A stretch of 64,000 nucleotides of DNA from Oceanospirillaceae bacterium (GTDB taxonomy: Bacteria; Pseudomonadota; Gammaproteobacteria; Pseudomonadales; Balneatricaceae), in NCBI GenBank assembly GCA_013215505.1, contig JABSQZ010000012.1, forward strand, positions 1 through 64,000. Direction: 5' to 3'. Positions 8,026 to 17,370 of this stretch are shown here, piece after piece. A program made the position numbers and the translations under genes. Numbering within the stretch: position 1 is the stretch's first letter; the number at the start of each line of letters is the position of its first letter. The notes below the pieces were generated by a model. That model was not told where the DNA came from, made no database searches, and saw only the letters and a list, made by a program, of their open reading frames with translations.

Positions 8026-10392
8026 ATGGCTAAGAAAAAGATATCAAATTACAAAGGTTCTGCGGGCGGTTGGGGAGCTCTGGCCAGCACATCAAAACAT
8101 TTATTGAAAAGTAAAAGACCGGTTAAAAACATCCTGAGTTTATTAAAGACCAATCAGCACCGTGGTTTCGATTGTCCCGGTTGCGCCTGGGGGGATGCCA
8201 AAGGACACAGTGTCAGCTTTTGCGAAAATGGCGCTAAAGCCGTGAACTGGGAAGCGACAGCGAAGAAAGTCGGCGCTGATTTTTTCGCCAAATACAGTAT
8301 CAGTTATTTAGAAACCCAGAGTGACTACTTTTTAGAGTATCAGGGCCGGTTAACCCAACCTATGCGTTATAACAGTGTAACCGACCACTATGAGCCGATC
8401 GCCTGGCAGGATGCTTTTGATTTAATAGCTACACATTTAAATGCATTGGAGAGTGCTGATCAAGCGGAGTTTTACACATCGGGCAGGGCCAGCAACGAAG
8501 CGGCATTTATCTATCAGTTGTTTGTGCGCAGTTTCGGTACTAATAACTTTCCCGACTGTTCCAATATGTGCCATGAGGCCAGTGGGGTGGCGATGAAAGA
8601 GTCTATAGGCATCGGCAAGGGCACAGTGACCCTGGACGACTTTGAATTGGCAGATGCGATCTTTGTCTTCGGTCAAAACCCCGGCACCAACCATCCACGC
8701 ATGCTGGAAACATTGCGTCAGGCATCCATTCGCGGTGCGACTGTGGTCAGCTTTAATAACTTGCGTGAGCGCGGCCTGGAGCGGTTCACCAACCCGCAGA
8801 GCCCGGTTGAGATGTTAACTAACGGCCACACTAAGATATCAAAACACTACTACACCCCTAAACTGGGTGGGGATATGGCGTTAATCCGCGGTATAGTCAA
8901 AGGCCTGCTGGAACTTGATAAAGAGTCGAAAAAACTCGGCAAGCGCAGTTTGTTAGATCTGCCTTTTCTATCACAACATACCACGGGGTTAGACGACTAC
9001 CTTAGATTGGTCGAGGCTAGCAGCTGGCAACAGCTGCAAGATCAGTCGGGTATAAGCCAGAGCGATATGCAAAAGGTAGCGCAGATTTACGCCAGTTCAG
9101 AGCGGGTTATTTGCAGTTGGGCAATGGGCTTAACTCAGCACAAGCACTCCGTTATTACGCTACAGGAAATTATCAACCTTTTACTGCTACGAGGCAATAT
9201 TGGCAAACCGGGTGCCGGTGCCTGCCCAGTGCGTGGTCACTCAAATGTACAAGGTGATCGCACTATGGGCATCGATGAAAAAGCGCCGGCGACATTGTTC
9301 GATAATTTGGAGCGAGTATTTGCCACCAAAATGCCCAGAAAAGCAGGGCACAATGCGATTCAAGCAGTTGAGGCGATGCTCGAGGGGCGCAGCAAAGTAT
9401 TTATTGGCTTGGGCGGAAACTTTGCCGCGGCCATGGCAGATACTCAAGTCACACGCCAGGCACTTAGAAATTGTGACTTGGTTGTCAACATAAGTACCAA
9501 ACTAAATCGCAGTCATATAACACCCGGTAAAGACGCGCTAATTCTTCCCTGCCTGGGTCGAACTGAAATAGACCTGACCGAATATGGAGAACAGCGAATT
9601 ACCGTAGAAGATTCAATGTGTATGGTTCACAGTTCAGGTGGAGTCCTGGACCCGGCTGCAAATGAGCTTAAATCTGAGGTGGCCATTATTGCCAATATTG
9701 CCAGGGCAACACTGGCAGCTGGTAACATAGACTGGCTGGAGTTAGCCGCAGATTATGAAAAAATCCGCGAGTTAATAGAGCAATGTATTCCCGGTTTCCA
9801 TGATTTCAACAGCCGTATTCAACAGCCGGGTGGTTTCTACTTAGGTAATAGTGCAGCACAGCGGATCTGGATGACTGACAACAAGCTGGCTAACATTAAA
9901 AGTAACTTGTTGCCCGAGCGTTTAATTGCCGAGCAGATAACTGACATTGTGCGCCGCAAGACTGATACAAATTCAGGCAGTGCAATAGCAACAGGGGATA
10001 CTGAGAAACAGATATTTACCTTGCAGACCTTGCGTTCACACGATCAGTACAATACGACTATCTACGGTTTCAACGACCGCTATCGTGGGGTTAAAGGCTT
10101 GCGCAAGGTGTTATTTATGCACGCTGAAGATATGCAAAACTTAGGCCTGGATGACGAGTGTGAAATAACCATTACCTCGCACTGGTTGGATGGCAGTGAG
10201 CGTTCAGTGACAGGTTTTAAAGCGGTTGCCTACGACATTCCCATGGGGAACATGGCTGCTTATTACCCAGAGACCAACCCATTGGTACCGCTGGCTAGCT
10301 ACGGTGATCGAAGCTTCACACCGACTTCTAAGTCGATTGCAGTGAGTCTAAAGAGAGCTCAGTCCAGTCATATCATTAAACTCGGAAAATAA
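8026..10392 (+). CDS. YdeP/FdhF-family molybdopterin oxidoreductase, alpha subunit
   Basis: A 788-residue, cytoplasmic (no signal peptide) molybdopterin-guanine-dinucleotide oxidoreductase of the YdeP type (E. coli YdeP 759 aa). The N-terminal GFDCPGCAWGD motif is characteristic. The molybdopterin-binding core runs through SNMCHEASGVAMKESIG, FGQNPGTNHPRM and VRGHSNVQGDRTMGI. The C-terminal molybdopterin-dinucleotide domain (~665-780) contains GFNDRYRG. The ATG at 8026 is chosen because AAGGAAAGG precedes it; the frame is open further upstream but without a ribosome site. No electron-transfer subunit or fdhD lies beside it. E. coli YdeP is linked to acid resistance, but its substrate is unknown, so the function here is also unknown. 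A Fur-box candidate lies upstream. Confidence 0.9.
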   Translation: MAKKKISNYKGSAGGWGALASTSKHLLKSKRPVKNILSLLKTNQHRGFDCPGCAWGDAKGHSVSFCENGAKAVNWEATAKKVGADFFAKYSISYLETQSDYFLEYQGRLTQPMRYNSVTDHYEPIAWQDAFDLIATHLNALESADQAEFYTSGRASNEAAFIYQLFVRSFGTNNFPDCSNMCHEASGVAMKESIGIGKGTVTLDDFELADAIFVFGQNPGTNHPRMLETLRQASIRGATVVSFNNLRERGLERFTNPQSPVEMLTNGHTKISKHYYTPKLGGDMALIRGIVKGLLELDKESKKLGKRSLLDLPFLSQHTTGLDDYLRLVEASSWQQLQDQSGISQSDMQKVAQIYASSERVICSWAMGLTQHKHSVITLQEIINLLLLRGNIGKPGAGACPVRGHSNVQGDRTMGIDEKAPATLFDNLERVFATKMPRKAGHNAIQAVEAMLEGRSKVFIGLGGNFAAAMADTQVTRQALRNCDLVVNISTKLNRSHITPGKDALILPCLGRTEIDLTEYGEQRITVEDSMCMVHSSGGVLDPAANELKSEVAIIANIARATLAAGNIDWLELAADYEKIRELIEQCIPGFHDFNSRIQQPGGFYLGNSAAQRIWMTDNKLANIKSNLLPERLIAEQITDIVRRKTDTNSGSAIATGDTEKQIFTLQTLRSHDQYNTTIYGFNDRYRGVKGLRKVLFMHAEDMQNLGLDDECEITITSHWLDGSERSVTGFKAVAYDIPMGNMAAYYPETNPLVPLASYGDRSFTPTSKSIAVSLKRAQSSHIIKLGK

Positions 10393-10398
10393 CTGCCA

Positions 10399-10413
10399 GA
10401 TAGCCTGGCTATC
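10399..10413 (+). terminator. Hairpin after the molybdoenzyme gene
   Basis: GATAGCC-T-GGCTATC forms a compact perfect stem 7 bp after the stop codon. There is no T-run, so it may stabilise the mRNA 3' end rather than terminate. Confidence 0.35.
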
Positions 10414-10545
10414 CTTGGTTTACCCGGGTACTGCCGCTATCCAGGCCTGTCATAGCTCGGATAAAAACTGCCCGGTTGTTTTTTGCCAGAAAAGGGCTTA
10501 GCTGCTATGCTCAGCTAAAATTTCGCCAACTAAAAGAGAGCACTC

Positions 10546-10998
10546 ATGGCATATTGGTTGCTAAAATCAGAGCCGGCAGATTATTCAATTGATGATCTGC
10601 AGCAGGATGGAATTACCCCCTGGGACGGCATCCGCAATTTCCAGGCGCGTAACTTTATTCGCGATCAACTGGCCATCGGTGACCAGGTTTTTATCTATCA
10701 TTCCAGCTGCAAGCAAGTGGGGATTGCCGGTGTTGGCGAAGTAGCTAGTGAGCCCTATGCCGACCCGGCGCAGTTTAATGAAGCCAGTAAATACTTTGAT
10801 AGCAAAGCGGACCCAGACAGCCCAAAGTGGTTTGTGGTCGACATCAAGTTCCTCCTTAAAGCGCAAATTTTACTGCCTTTAAAAGCGATGAAAGCGGTAC
10901 CGGAATTAGCAGAATTAGCCCTCTTCAAGCAATCCAGATTGTCAGTGCTACCGGTAAACGACCAGCAATGGCAATATATAAGCGGTAAAATCAGTTAA
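10546..10998 (+). CDS. EVE-domain protein (thymocyte nuclear protein 1-like)
   Basis: A 150-residue single-domain protein. The start MAYWLLKSEP, then WDGIRNFQARNFIR and VFIYHSS, are hallmark blocks of the EVE fold, a PUA relative that binds modified bases in DNA or RNA. AAGAGAG lies upstream of the ATG. The protein covers the full family length. In many gammaproteobacteria this gene sits with zapA or 5-formyl-THF cycloligase; here it stands alone. Its natural target is unknown. Confidence 0.9.
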   Translation: MAYWLLKSEPADYSIDDLQQDGITPWDGIRNFQARNFIRDQLAIGDQVFIYHSSCKQVGIAGVGEVASEPYADPAQFNEASKYFDSKADPDSPKWFVVDIKFLLKAQILLPLKAMKAVPELAELALFKQSRLSVLPVNDQQWQYISGKIS

Positions 10999-11476
10999 GT
11001 ATTAGTTATGACTTTTTGTTAAATATCAGATAGTTGAATGATAAAGATAAATTGATTTTGGGCGCTTAATGACGACAAAAAATCACGACTTATTATCTAA
11101 CACTCCCTGGTGGCGTGCAGACATAGACTTTACTTCCAATATTGACAAGGCTTCTGTAGATGTATCTGCAGTGGTCGTGGCAGGCTCCAGTTACACTGGT
11201 TTATCGGCGACATTCACGCTGGCGCTCTCTGGCAGATAAATGGACCTGTAGAAAGGTACTGCATGTCTTGAGGGGTTGAGCGATTATTTAGAGATTTTTT
11301 CTTTTATCCTTTTATATGCTAATGCATTGTTCTGCATAGAACACTGTCTCAAACCTTACTGATTCAAGCTGTCGACCTTTTAATCAGTTGCATACAGTTT
11401 CTTTCATTATGGAAAATCTCAGCTAGATTTAATGCAAAGCAATATCTTTAATTGTAGATAGGCTGATACAGTCAGG
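10999..11476. other. Intergenic region with a gene fossil
   Basis: 480 bp without an intact gene. It holds the FAD-oxidoreductase fossil at 11069-11239 (listed separately). The remainder is AT-rich with no recognisable RNA or repeat. Confidence 0.5.
11069..11239 (+). pseudogene. N-terminal fossil of a DAO-family FAD-dependent oxidoreductase
   Basis: A 56-codon open frame whose product contains NTPWWRADID and VVVAGSSYTGLSATFTLA followed by LSGR. This is the start of the D-amino-acid-oxidase-like family, in which a TPWW segment precedes an FAD-binding stretch of the type VVVIGAGYTGLSAALTLARAGR. The Rossmann glycines are already damaged (AGSSY in place of GAGY). The frame stops where roughly 350 more residues would be expected, and no continuation is visible in any frame to 11476. 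It is best read as a decaying 5' remnant, although a translated micro-ORF cannot be excluded. Confidence 0.6.
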
Positions 11477-12088
11477 ATGCAGGTAATGCTAAGTTTTATC
11501 GAAAATTTATCGCAGACCATAATTACTTTCTCTCAGTTACTGCTGATTGTATTGGCGGGGGCGATCGGTCTGCTGCTTTTAAGCAGGAGTGTCAAAAAGT
11601 ATCAAGTTAACGTACGTAACCGGCGTCGGCACGAGGCCGGCAGTCAAGAACTTGCTAAATTAGAGGTCTCTGTTGCTAGCGGCCCTACCAGTAGAACATT
11701 GATGCCTGCTGATTTATACCAGCAGACCTTATACCGGGAAATGCATGCTGGTGATGATGGCTCATCCTGTTCTGTATTATCGATAAAAATTGAGAATTAT
11801 CAACATTTAAAGTTGAAATATGGCGCGCATCAGACCCAGAGCATTATTGACTTAACAGTAGACAGATTACTGCTGGCGGCAAAAGCTGATGACATTCTAT
11901 GCAGAGTCAGAGAAGATGAATTTTCATTGATGCTGCACCCCAGAAGAAGTAGCACAACCGCCAATATTCAAAGGCAAATCAAAGCGATGCTGACAGTCGA
12001 GCTGCCCTTGGCCTATAACTGCAGTGTGATGCTCATTACCAGTGTCACAAACGCTTTACCTTTTGAAAATATTAAATCTAATCAATGA
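11477..12088 (+). CDS. Membrane-anchored degenerate GGDEF-domain protein
   Basis: A 203-residue protein with one N-terminal membrane helix (~17-36, FSQLLLIVLAGAIGLLLLS), a basic linker, and a C-terminal half (~95-185) resembling a diguanylate cyclase fold: LSIKIENYQHLKLKYG, then DDILCRVREDEFSLML. The catalytic GGDEF signature reads REDEF, so cyclase activity is unlikely. A role as a regulatory or c-di-GMP-sensing relic is inferred. The domain is also short. The start could be ATG 11477 or ATG 11486; neither has a strong ribosome site. Confidence 0.6.
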   Translation: MQVMLSFIENLSQTIITFSQLLLIVLAGAIGLLLLSRSVKKYQVNVRNRRRHEAGSQELAKLEVSVASGPTSRTLMPADLYQQTLYREMHAGDDGSSCSVLSIKIENYQHLKLKYGAHQTQSIIDLTVDRLLLAAKADDILCRVREDEFSLMLHPRRSSTTANIQRQIKAMLTVELPLAYNCSVMLITSVTNALPFENIKSNQ

Positions 12089-12122
12089 AGTAGTTATTTT
12101 CTTGGGCTATTCTGGTTTTTTA

Positions 12123-12144
12123 TTGACATTGAGAATCACTATCA
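12123..12144 (+). promoter_or_regulatory. Fur box overlapping a -35 element, peroxidase promoter
   Basis: TTGACA (12123-12128) is a consensus -35. Just after it, TGAGAATCACTATCA (12130-12144) matches the Fur dyad TGATAAT-N-ATTATCA at 12 of 14 positions. A clear -10 was not found. Position ~75 bp before the cytochrome c peroxidase start suggests Fur repression of that gene. Confidence 0.6.
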
Positions 12145-12219
12145 TCAGACTAGCTCGGTAAACTACTCAGCAGCATTTTCTTCAGTCCTAATCCATCTTT
12201 TATTTGAGCCTCAGACATT

Positions 12220-13383
12220 ATGCTTTCATCCTATAAGGGATCCCTTGCCGCCAGTGTATTGCTGCTGGCGATCAGTTCTGCTAGCAATATAAATGCCGAA
12301 ACAACATACAAAACAAAAGCGGCACTGGGTTCTGCACTGTATTTTGATCGGAATTTATCGCTGCAGCGCAATCAATCTTGCGCCAGTTGTCACGCACCTG
12401 AGAGAGGTTTTATCGATAACCGTGAAAACCCTCTGCAAGGGGCTGTCTCTATAGGCGCAGACGGTAAATCAATTGGCGACAGACACGCGCCCACGACGAG
12501 CTACGCCAGTTTTAGCCCCGATTTCTACCGCAGCAAAAGCGGTGAATATACCGGCGGACAATTTCACGACGGCCGCGCTGCAAACTTACAGGCGCAGGCG
12601 GGGGGGCCGCCACTAAACCCCGGTGAGATGGCCATGGTGAGCAAGGACGCGGTGCTGCTGCGGTTATTGGAAAATAGTGGTTACCGGGACAGTTTTGCAG
12701 CACTGTTTAATCAACAGGTATTGACCGATGCTGAGGCTGCCTACACGGCAATGACCGAAAGTATTGCCAGTTTTGAGAAGACCGATTTCTTTTCACCCTT
12801 TGACTCAAAGTACGACCGTTATTTAAAAGGTCAATACACCATGACTGAGCAAGAGCAGCTGGGCGAGACATTGTTTTTCTCACAGCAGTTCAGCAACTGC
12901 AATCTCTGTCACCAATTGCGTCAGTTTCCAGGCCAACAGCGAGAAACTTTTAGCAATTATCAGTATCGAAATATTGGGGTGCCTGTGAATCGCAAAGTCA
13001 GGGAGGCCAACGGTAGTAGTGCCGATTATATTGATCATGGACTGTTGCAGAATCCGCTGGTAAAGGCCAGCAGTGAAGACGGTAAATTTAAGGTTCCAAC
13101 CCTTAGGAATGTTGCAATTACAGCCCCTTATATGCACAACGGTGTTTTTGCCGATTTGAAAACAGTGGTATTGTTTTATGATAAATATAACAGCCGGAAA
13201 AAATCTCGACAGATCAATCCGGAGACCCATAATCCATGGGCGGCGCCAGAAGTTCCGACAACAGTGGCACTAACAGAACTTAAAAAAGGCCGGGCCTTTA
13301 CCGATCAGCGGATAGACGCCCTGGTAGCCTTTATGAAAACGCTCACGGATAAAAGATTCGAGCATCTGCTGCAAGAAAACTAA
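12220..13383 (+). CDS. Di-heme cytochrome c peroxidase / MauG family
   Basis: A 387-residue exported protein with a signal peptide (cleavage near SNINA, residue ~26) and two c-type heme sites, C54-ASC-H58 and C227-NLC-H231. The family block FKVPTLRNVAITAPYMHNG lies at ~285-305. The protein would act in the periplasm, reducing peroxide with cytochrome electrons or oxidising a partner protein as MauG does. Electron donor and substrate cannot be read from the sequence. No mau genes are nearby. The upstream Fur-box candidate suggests expression under iron limitation, which is unusual for a heme enzyme. Confidence 0.9.
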   Translation: MLSSYKGSLAASVLLLAISSASNINAETTYKTKAALGSALYFDRNLSLQRNQSCASCHAPERGFIDNRENPLQGAVSIGADGKSIGDRHAPTTSYASFSPDFYRSKSGEYTGGQFHDGRAANLQAQAGGPPLNPGEMAMVSKDAVLLRLLENSGYRDSFAALFNQQVLTDAEAAYTAMTESIASFEKTDFFSPFDSKYDRYLKGQYTMTEQEQLGETLFFSQQFSNCNLCHQLRQFPGQQRETFSNYQYRNIGVPVNRKVREANGSSADYIDHGLLQNPLVKASSEDGKFKVPTLRNVAITAPYMHNGVFADLKTVVLFYDKYNSRKKSRQINPETHNPWAAPEVPTTVALTELKKGRAFTDQRIDALVAFMKTLTDKRFEHLLQEN

Positions 13384-13387
13384 TTAC

Positions 13388-13405
13388 TAACCGCGACAGC
13401 GGTTA
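13388..13405 (+). terminator. Hairpin after peroxidase gene
   Basis: TAACCGC-GACA-GCGGTTA, a 7-bp perfect stem with a tetraloop, starts 5 bp after the stop. There is no T-run, so intrinsic termination is possible but not secure. Confidence 0.4.
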
Positions 13406-13444
13406 AGATTGCTCAATTAAAGCTTTAGCGAATAAGGATTTACT

Positions 13445-14005
13445 GTGAAATATGCGATTTATTGTGGTTCTAGCCGGGGATCTGATCCGGTTTACGCAAC
13501 TGCAGCTATTGATTTAGCAGAACAAATTTGCCGCCGTGATCACTCCATAGTCTATGGCGGTGCCAGTGTCGGTTTAATGGGTTGTATTGCCGATAAGGTA
13601 TTACAACTGGGCAAGGGTGTTATCGGCGTGATGCCTAAAGCACTGACTGATAAGGAACTGCAACATCAGGGGCTCACCGAGTTGTTGATTGTCGATGACA
13701 TGTTTCAGCGCAAAGCGAAGATGGCACAGCTGGCCGATGCCTATATTGCCATGCCGGGAGGAGTGGGAACCCTCGAAGAAATTTTTGAAGTCTGGACCGC
13801 CGGCCAGTTAGGCATTCACCAAAAGGCCTGTGCTTTTTATAATGTCGACGGCTATTTCGATGAGCTGATAGAGTTTATGACTACTATGGTTAAAAAAGGT
13901 TTTATGCAGCCCGTTTATCTGCAGAAGCTGATAGTTCATGATGATCCCGAGCAGCTGCTAGACGCTATCGCTGCATATCGGGCCCCGAAAGATAAATGGC
14001 AGTGA
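13445..14005 (+). CDS. LOG-family nucleotide 5'-monophosphate phosphoribohydrolase
   Basis: A 186-residue Rossmann-like protein of the LOG (Lonely Guy; TIGR00730) family, often mis-annotated as lysine decarboxylase. The paired family motifs are present: R89-K90 in MFQRKAKM and PGGVGTLEE at 104-112. The enzyme class cleaves the N-glycosidic bond of nucleoside monophosphates, including cytokinin ribotides. The GTG start at 13445 follows AAGGA with good spacing. The gene stands alone, and a clean heptamer repeat begins 11 bp after its stop. Confidence 0.92.
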   Translation: MKYAIYCGSSRGSDPVYATAAIDLAEQICRRDHSIVYGGASVGLMGCIADKVLQLGKGVIGVMPKALTDKELQHQGLTELLIVDDMFQRKAKMAQLADAYIAMPGGVGTLEEIFEVWTAGQLGIHQKACAFYNVDGYFDELIEFMTTMVKKGFMQPVYLQKLIVHDDPEQLLDAIAAYRAPKDKWQ

Positions 14006-14016
14006 GGAAAACGATA

Positions 14017-14087
14017 GTTGGAAGTTGGAAGTTGGAAGTTGGAAGTTGGAAGTTGGAAGTTGGAAGTTGGAAGTTGGAAGTTGGAAG
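14017..14087 (+). repeat. (GTTGGAA)10 heptanucleotide tandem array
   Basis: Ten perfect head-to-tail copies of GTTGGAA plus one base, in the gap between the convergent LOG and sufS-sufE genes. This is the longest of four such arrays here. The unit length is not a multiple of three, and perfect short-unit arrays of this kind are prone to copy-number slippage. No coding role is visible. Confidence 0.95.
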
Positions 14088-14112
14088 ATAAAAGCAAAGA
14101 AGAGGTTCAGTA

Positions 14113-15786
14113 TTATTTTTGAGTCTGTTGCAGCAGTTTCAGGATAGCTGTTACTCCGTTGGTGCGAGAGGGGGATAGGTACTGGGCCAGTTTCACTTGT
14201 TTGAGAAACTTATCGCTGTCTTGTAACGCTTGCTCTTGGCAGCCTATTAACATCACTAACAGGCCGCGCATCAAGCGCGCATCCGACCAGGCTTGATAGC
14301 CATTTTGCCCAAGCTGCTCAGAGGCTTTTAACCAGACGCCTGATTCACACTGTTGCAATTTATATTGCTCGCAAAGTAGCTCTGCACTGGGCTCGATCAG
14401 CGTATCAGCGAGAATCATCAAATAACTGAAGCGCTGTTGCCAGTTTTTTGCCTGGGTTAATTCACTGATGATAGTTTCACTACTGGGATACTGGGCTGGC
14501 TGCAATGACCTGTTAGCTAAACCCGCCGTTTTAACTTCTGTCACTGGCCCCGGGTGATCTTTTAGCATATCAATCGCCTGCTGTAGCGCCTGAATAAAAA
14601 AGTCCACTTCGTGTTCTGTATTATAAAAGCTGATCGAGGCCCTGAGGGTGCCCTCTAGGCCCAGCGATTGCATTAGTGGCATAGCGCAGTGGTGGCCACT
14701 GCGCACTGCTATACCACTTTGATCAAGCAGCATAGCAATGTCTTGATGATGTATTCCCTGAACGCTAAAAGAGACAATACCAACGTTCTCCGGTGATGGG
14801 TAATATAAATTAACTTCTGCTATTTGGGCGACGCCACTAGCCAGTCTGTCGGCCAGCGCCTGCTCATAGCGCTGTGTTTGTTCTCTGTCGGTAGCGGATA
14901 AATAGCCCAGGGCACAGCCAAGGGCAATTGCATCCGCGATGGGTGGGGTGCCTGCTTCAAACTTAAAAGGCAACTGGTTGAAGCTAGTGCCAGCAAAACT
15001 GACCTTTTCAATCATTTCTCCGCCTCCCTGCCAGGGAGGCATCTTTTCCAGCAGTGCCTGTTTACCCCAGAGCACCCCAATACCTGTGGGACCAAAACAC
15101 TTATGCCCGGAAAAACAATAAAAATCACAGCCCAACTGCTGCACATCTACCGGTAGATGTCCCACAGCCTGGGCGCCGTCGACTAAAGTCACAGCGCCTA
15201 TTTTTTTAGCTTCAGCGAGCATTTTTGCAATGGGGTGGATAGTACCTAGGGCGTTAGAGACATGGCCCAAGGCGACAATTTTAGGCCGATGTTGTTGCAG
15301 TAGCTGCAAATAGGCCTGTTGGTCTATACACAAGTCACTGTTCAGGGGGATAGCAATGACAGAGGCGCCTTTCGCTGCTGCTATCAACTGCCAGGGAACA
15401 ATGTTGGCGTGATGCTCACTGCAACTGACCAGAATGCAGTCGCCTTGCTCTAACAACATGCCGCCAAGGCTATTGGCAACTAAGTTGATAGCCTCAGTAG
15501 TGCCTTTGCACCAGATAACTTCACTGCTATTAGCAGCATTGATAAAGCTGGCGACGCATTCTCTGGCCTGTTCAAAGGCACTAGTGGCATTGTTTGATAA
15601 GCTGTGGGCACCGCGATGCACATTTGCATTGGCCAGCTTGTAGAACTGATTGAGTGCATCAATAACGACTCTTGGCTTTTGAGTAGTAGCTGCATTATCA
15701 AAATATATCAGTGGCTTAGAGTTAACTCTTAAAGACAGTATAGGAAAGTCACGGCGTACTTTGGCAACATCAAACGGCTTCTTCAT
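14113..15786 (-). CDS. Fused cysteine desulfurase SufS/CsdA - sulfur acceptor SufE/CsdE
   Basis: A 557-residue fusion. Residues ~1-405 are a group II cysteine desulfurase: PLP lysine K229 in SGHKCFGPTGIG and catalytic C367 in RSGHHCAMP. After a short linker, residues ~435-557 are a SufE/CsdE domain with acceptor cysteine C480 in LQQCESGVW and the SDARLMRGLL block. The protein would take sulfur from cysteine to its own acceptor domain for Fe-S assembly or tRNA thiolation. No sufBCD genes are adjacent. Its ATG overlaps the DUF2069 stop (ATGA), so the two are translationally coupled. All key residues of both halves are present. Confidence 0.93.
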   Translation of the reverse strand: MKKPFDVAKVRRDFPILSLRVNSKPLIYFDNAATTQKPRVVIDALNQFYKLANANVHRGAHSLSNNATSAFEQARECVASFINAANSSEVIWCKGTTEAINLVANSLGGMLLEQGDCILVSCSEHHANIVPWQLIAAAKGASVIAIPLNSDLCIDQQAYLQLLQQHRPKIVALGHVSNALGTIHPIAKMLAEAKKIGAVTLVDGAQAVGHLPVDVQQLGCDFYCFSGHKCFGPTGIGVLWGKQALLEKMPPWQGGGEMIEKVSFAGTSFNQLPFKFEAGTPPIADAIALGCALGYLSATDREQTQRYEQALADRLASGVAQIAEVNLYYPSPENVGIVSFSVQGIHHQDIAMLLDQSGIAVRSGHHCAMPLMQSLGLEGTLRASISFYNTEHEVDFFIQALQQAIDMLKDHPGPVTEVKTAGLANRSLQPAQYPSSETIISELTQAKNWQQRFSYLMILADTLIEPSAELLCEQYKLQQCESGVWLKASEQLGQNGYQAWSDARLMRGLLVMLIGCQEQALQDSDKFLKQVKLAQYLSPSRTNGVTAILKLLQQTQK

Positions 15787-16208
15787 AGCGCTTTATTGGC
15801 GACTCTATCAGGGTGCCGGTTAAATTGACCCGCCCAGCGAGCGTACATCATGGCACTGCAAAACAGCACAGTGATCAGCAGTGTATTGAGGATCCCATAG
15901 TAGCGGCTCGCCACCACGGTGGTGGCGGCTAAAACGGCTTCGTTAAAGTACAAAATCAGTAAAAAGCACAGCCAGGCATGCCCTCTGGGGTTGCCATGTT
16001 GAATAACTTTGATAAAGGCGGCCAGCGGTAAAAAGTGCAGCAACCAGATCACCCATGGATGGGCTGTATTAACCGGGTGAATGATTAGATACCAGGCACT
16101 TAAGCTGATCAGCAGTGCAAAGTAACAGCCTACGGTTAAATTGCGGCACAGCTTTATTCGCGGCTCAAGGAAACTGATTGGAGGTAATACTTTTGCTTTT
16201 AAACTCAT
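15783..16208 (-). CDS. DUF2069 inner-membrane protein
   Basis: A 141-residue protein with about four hydrophobic helices (~25-45, ~52-68, ~78-95, ~105-122). The short HPVNTAHPWVIWLLHFLPL-type segment matches the DUF2069 family, which commonly follows wrbA and an ArsC-like gene in gammaproteobacteria, as it does here. It overlaps the downstream sufS-sufE start by 4 bp. The function is unknown. Confidence 0.8.
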   Translation of the reverse strand: MSLKAKVLPPISFLEPRIKLCRNLTVGCYFALLISLSAWYLIIHPVNTAHPWVIWLLHFLPLAAFIKVIQHGNPRGHAWLCFLLILYFNEAVLAATTVVASRYYGILNTLLITVLFCSAMMYARWAGQFNRHPDRVANKAL

Positions 16209-16264
16209 ATAGATCTTGCCTGACTAATAAATGTATAAATGCGCTGCAACTTGTTAAAACAAAC

Positions 16265-17225
<961 letters not shown>

Positions 17226-17370
17226 AATAAATACTCTACACAGATAAAAGCGCTATTGTACCTTGGAAAAAGCTAAGGGCAATCGAAAATCACTGCTAGA
17301 GTTCAGCCGCGACTTAGGTATTGCCATTTGCTGCCCAAGTTGCCAAAAACTGCAAATAGTTAAGGATGAC

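Noticed and set aside
14017-14087. Possible CRISPR array
   Set aside because: Units are 7 bp and directly adjacent, with no spacers and no cas genes.
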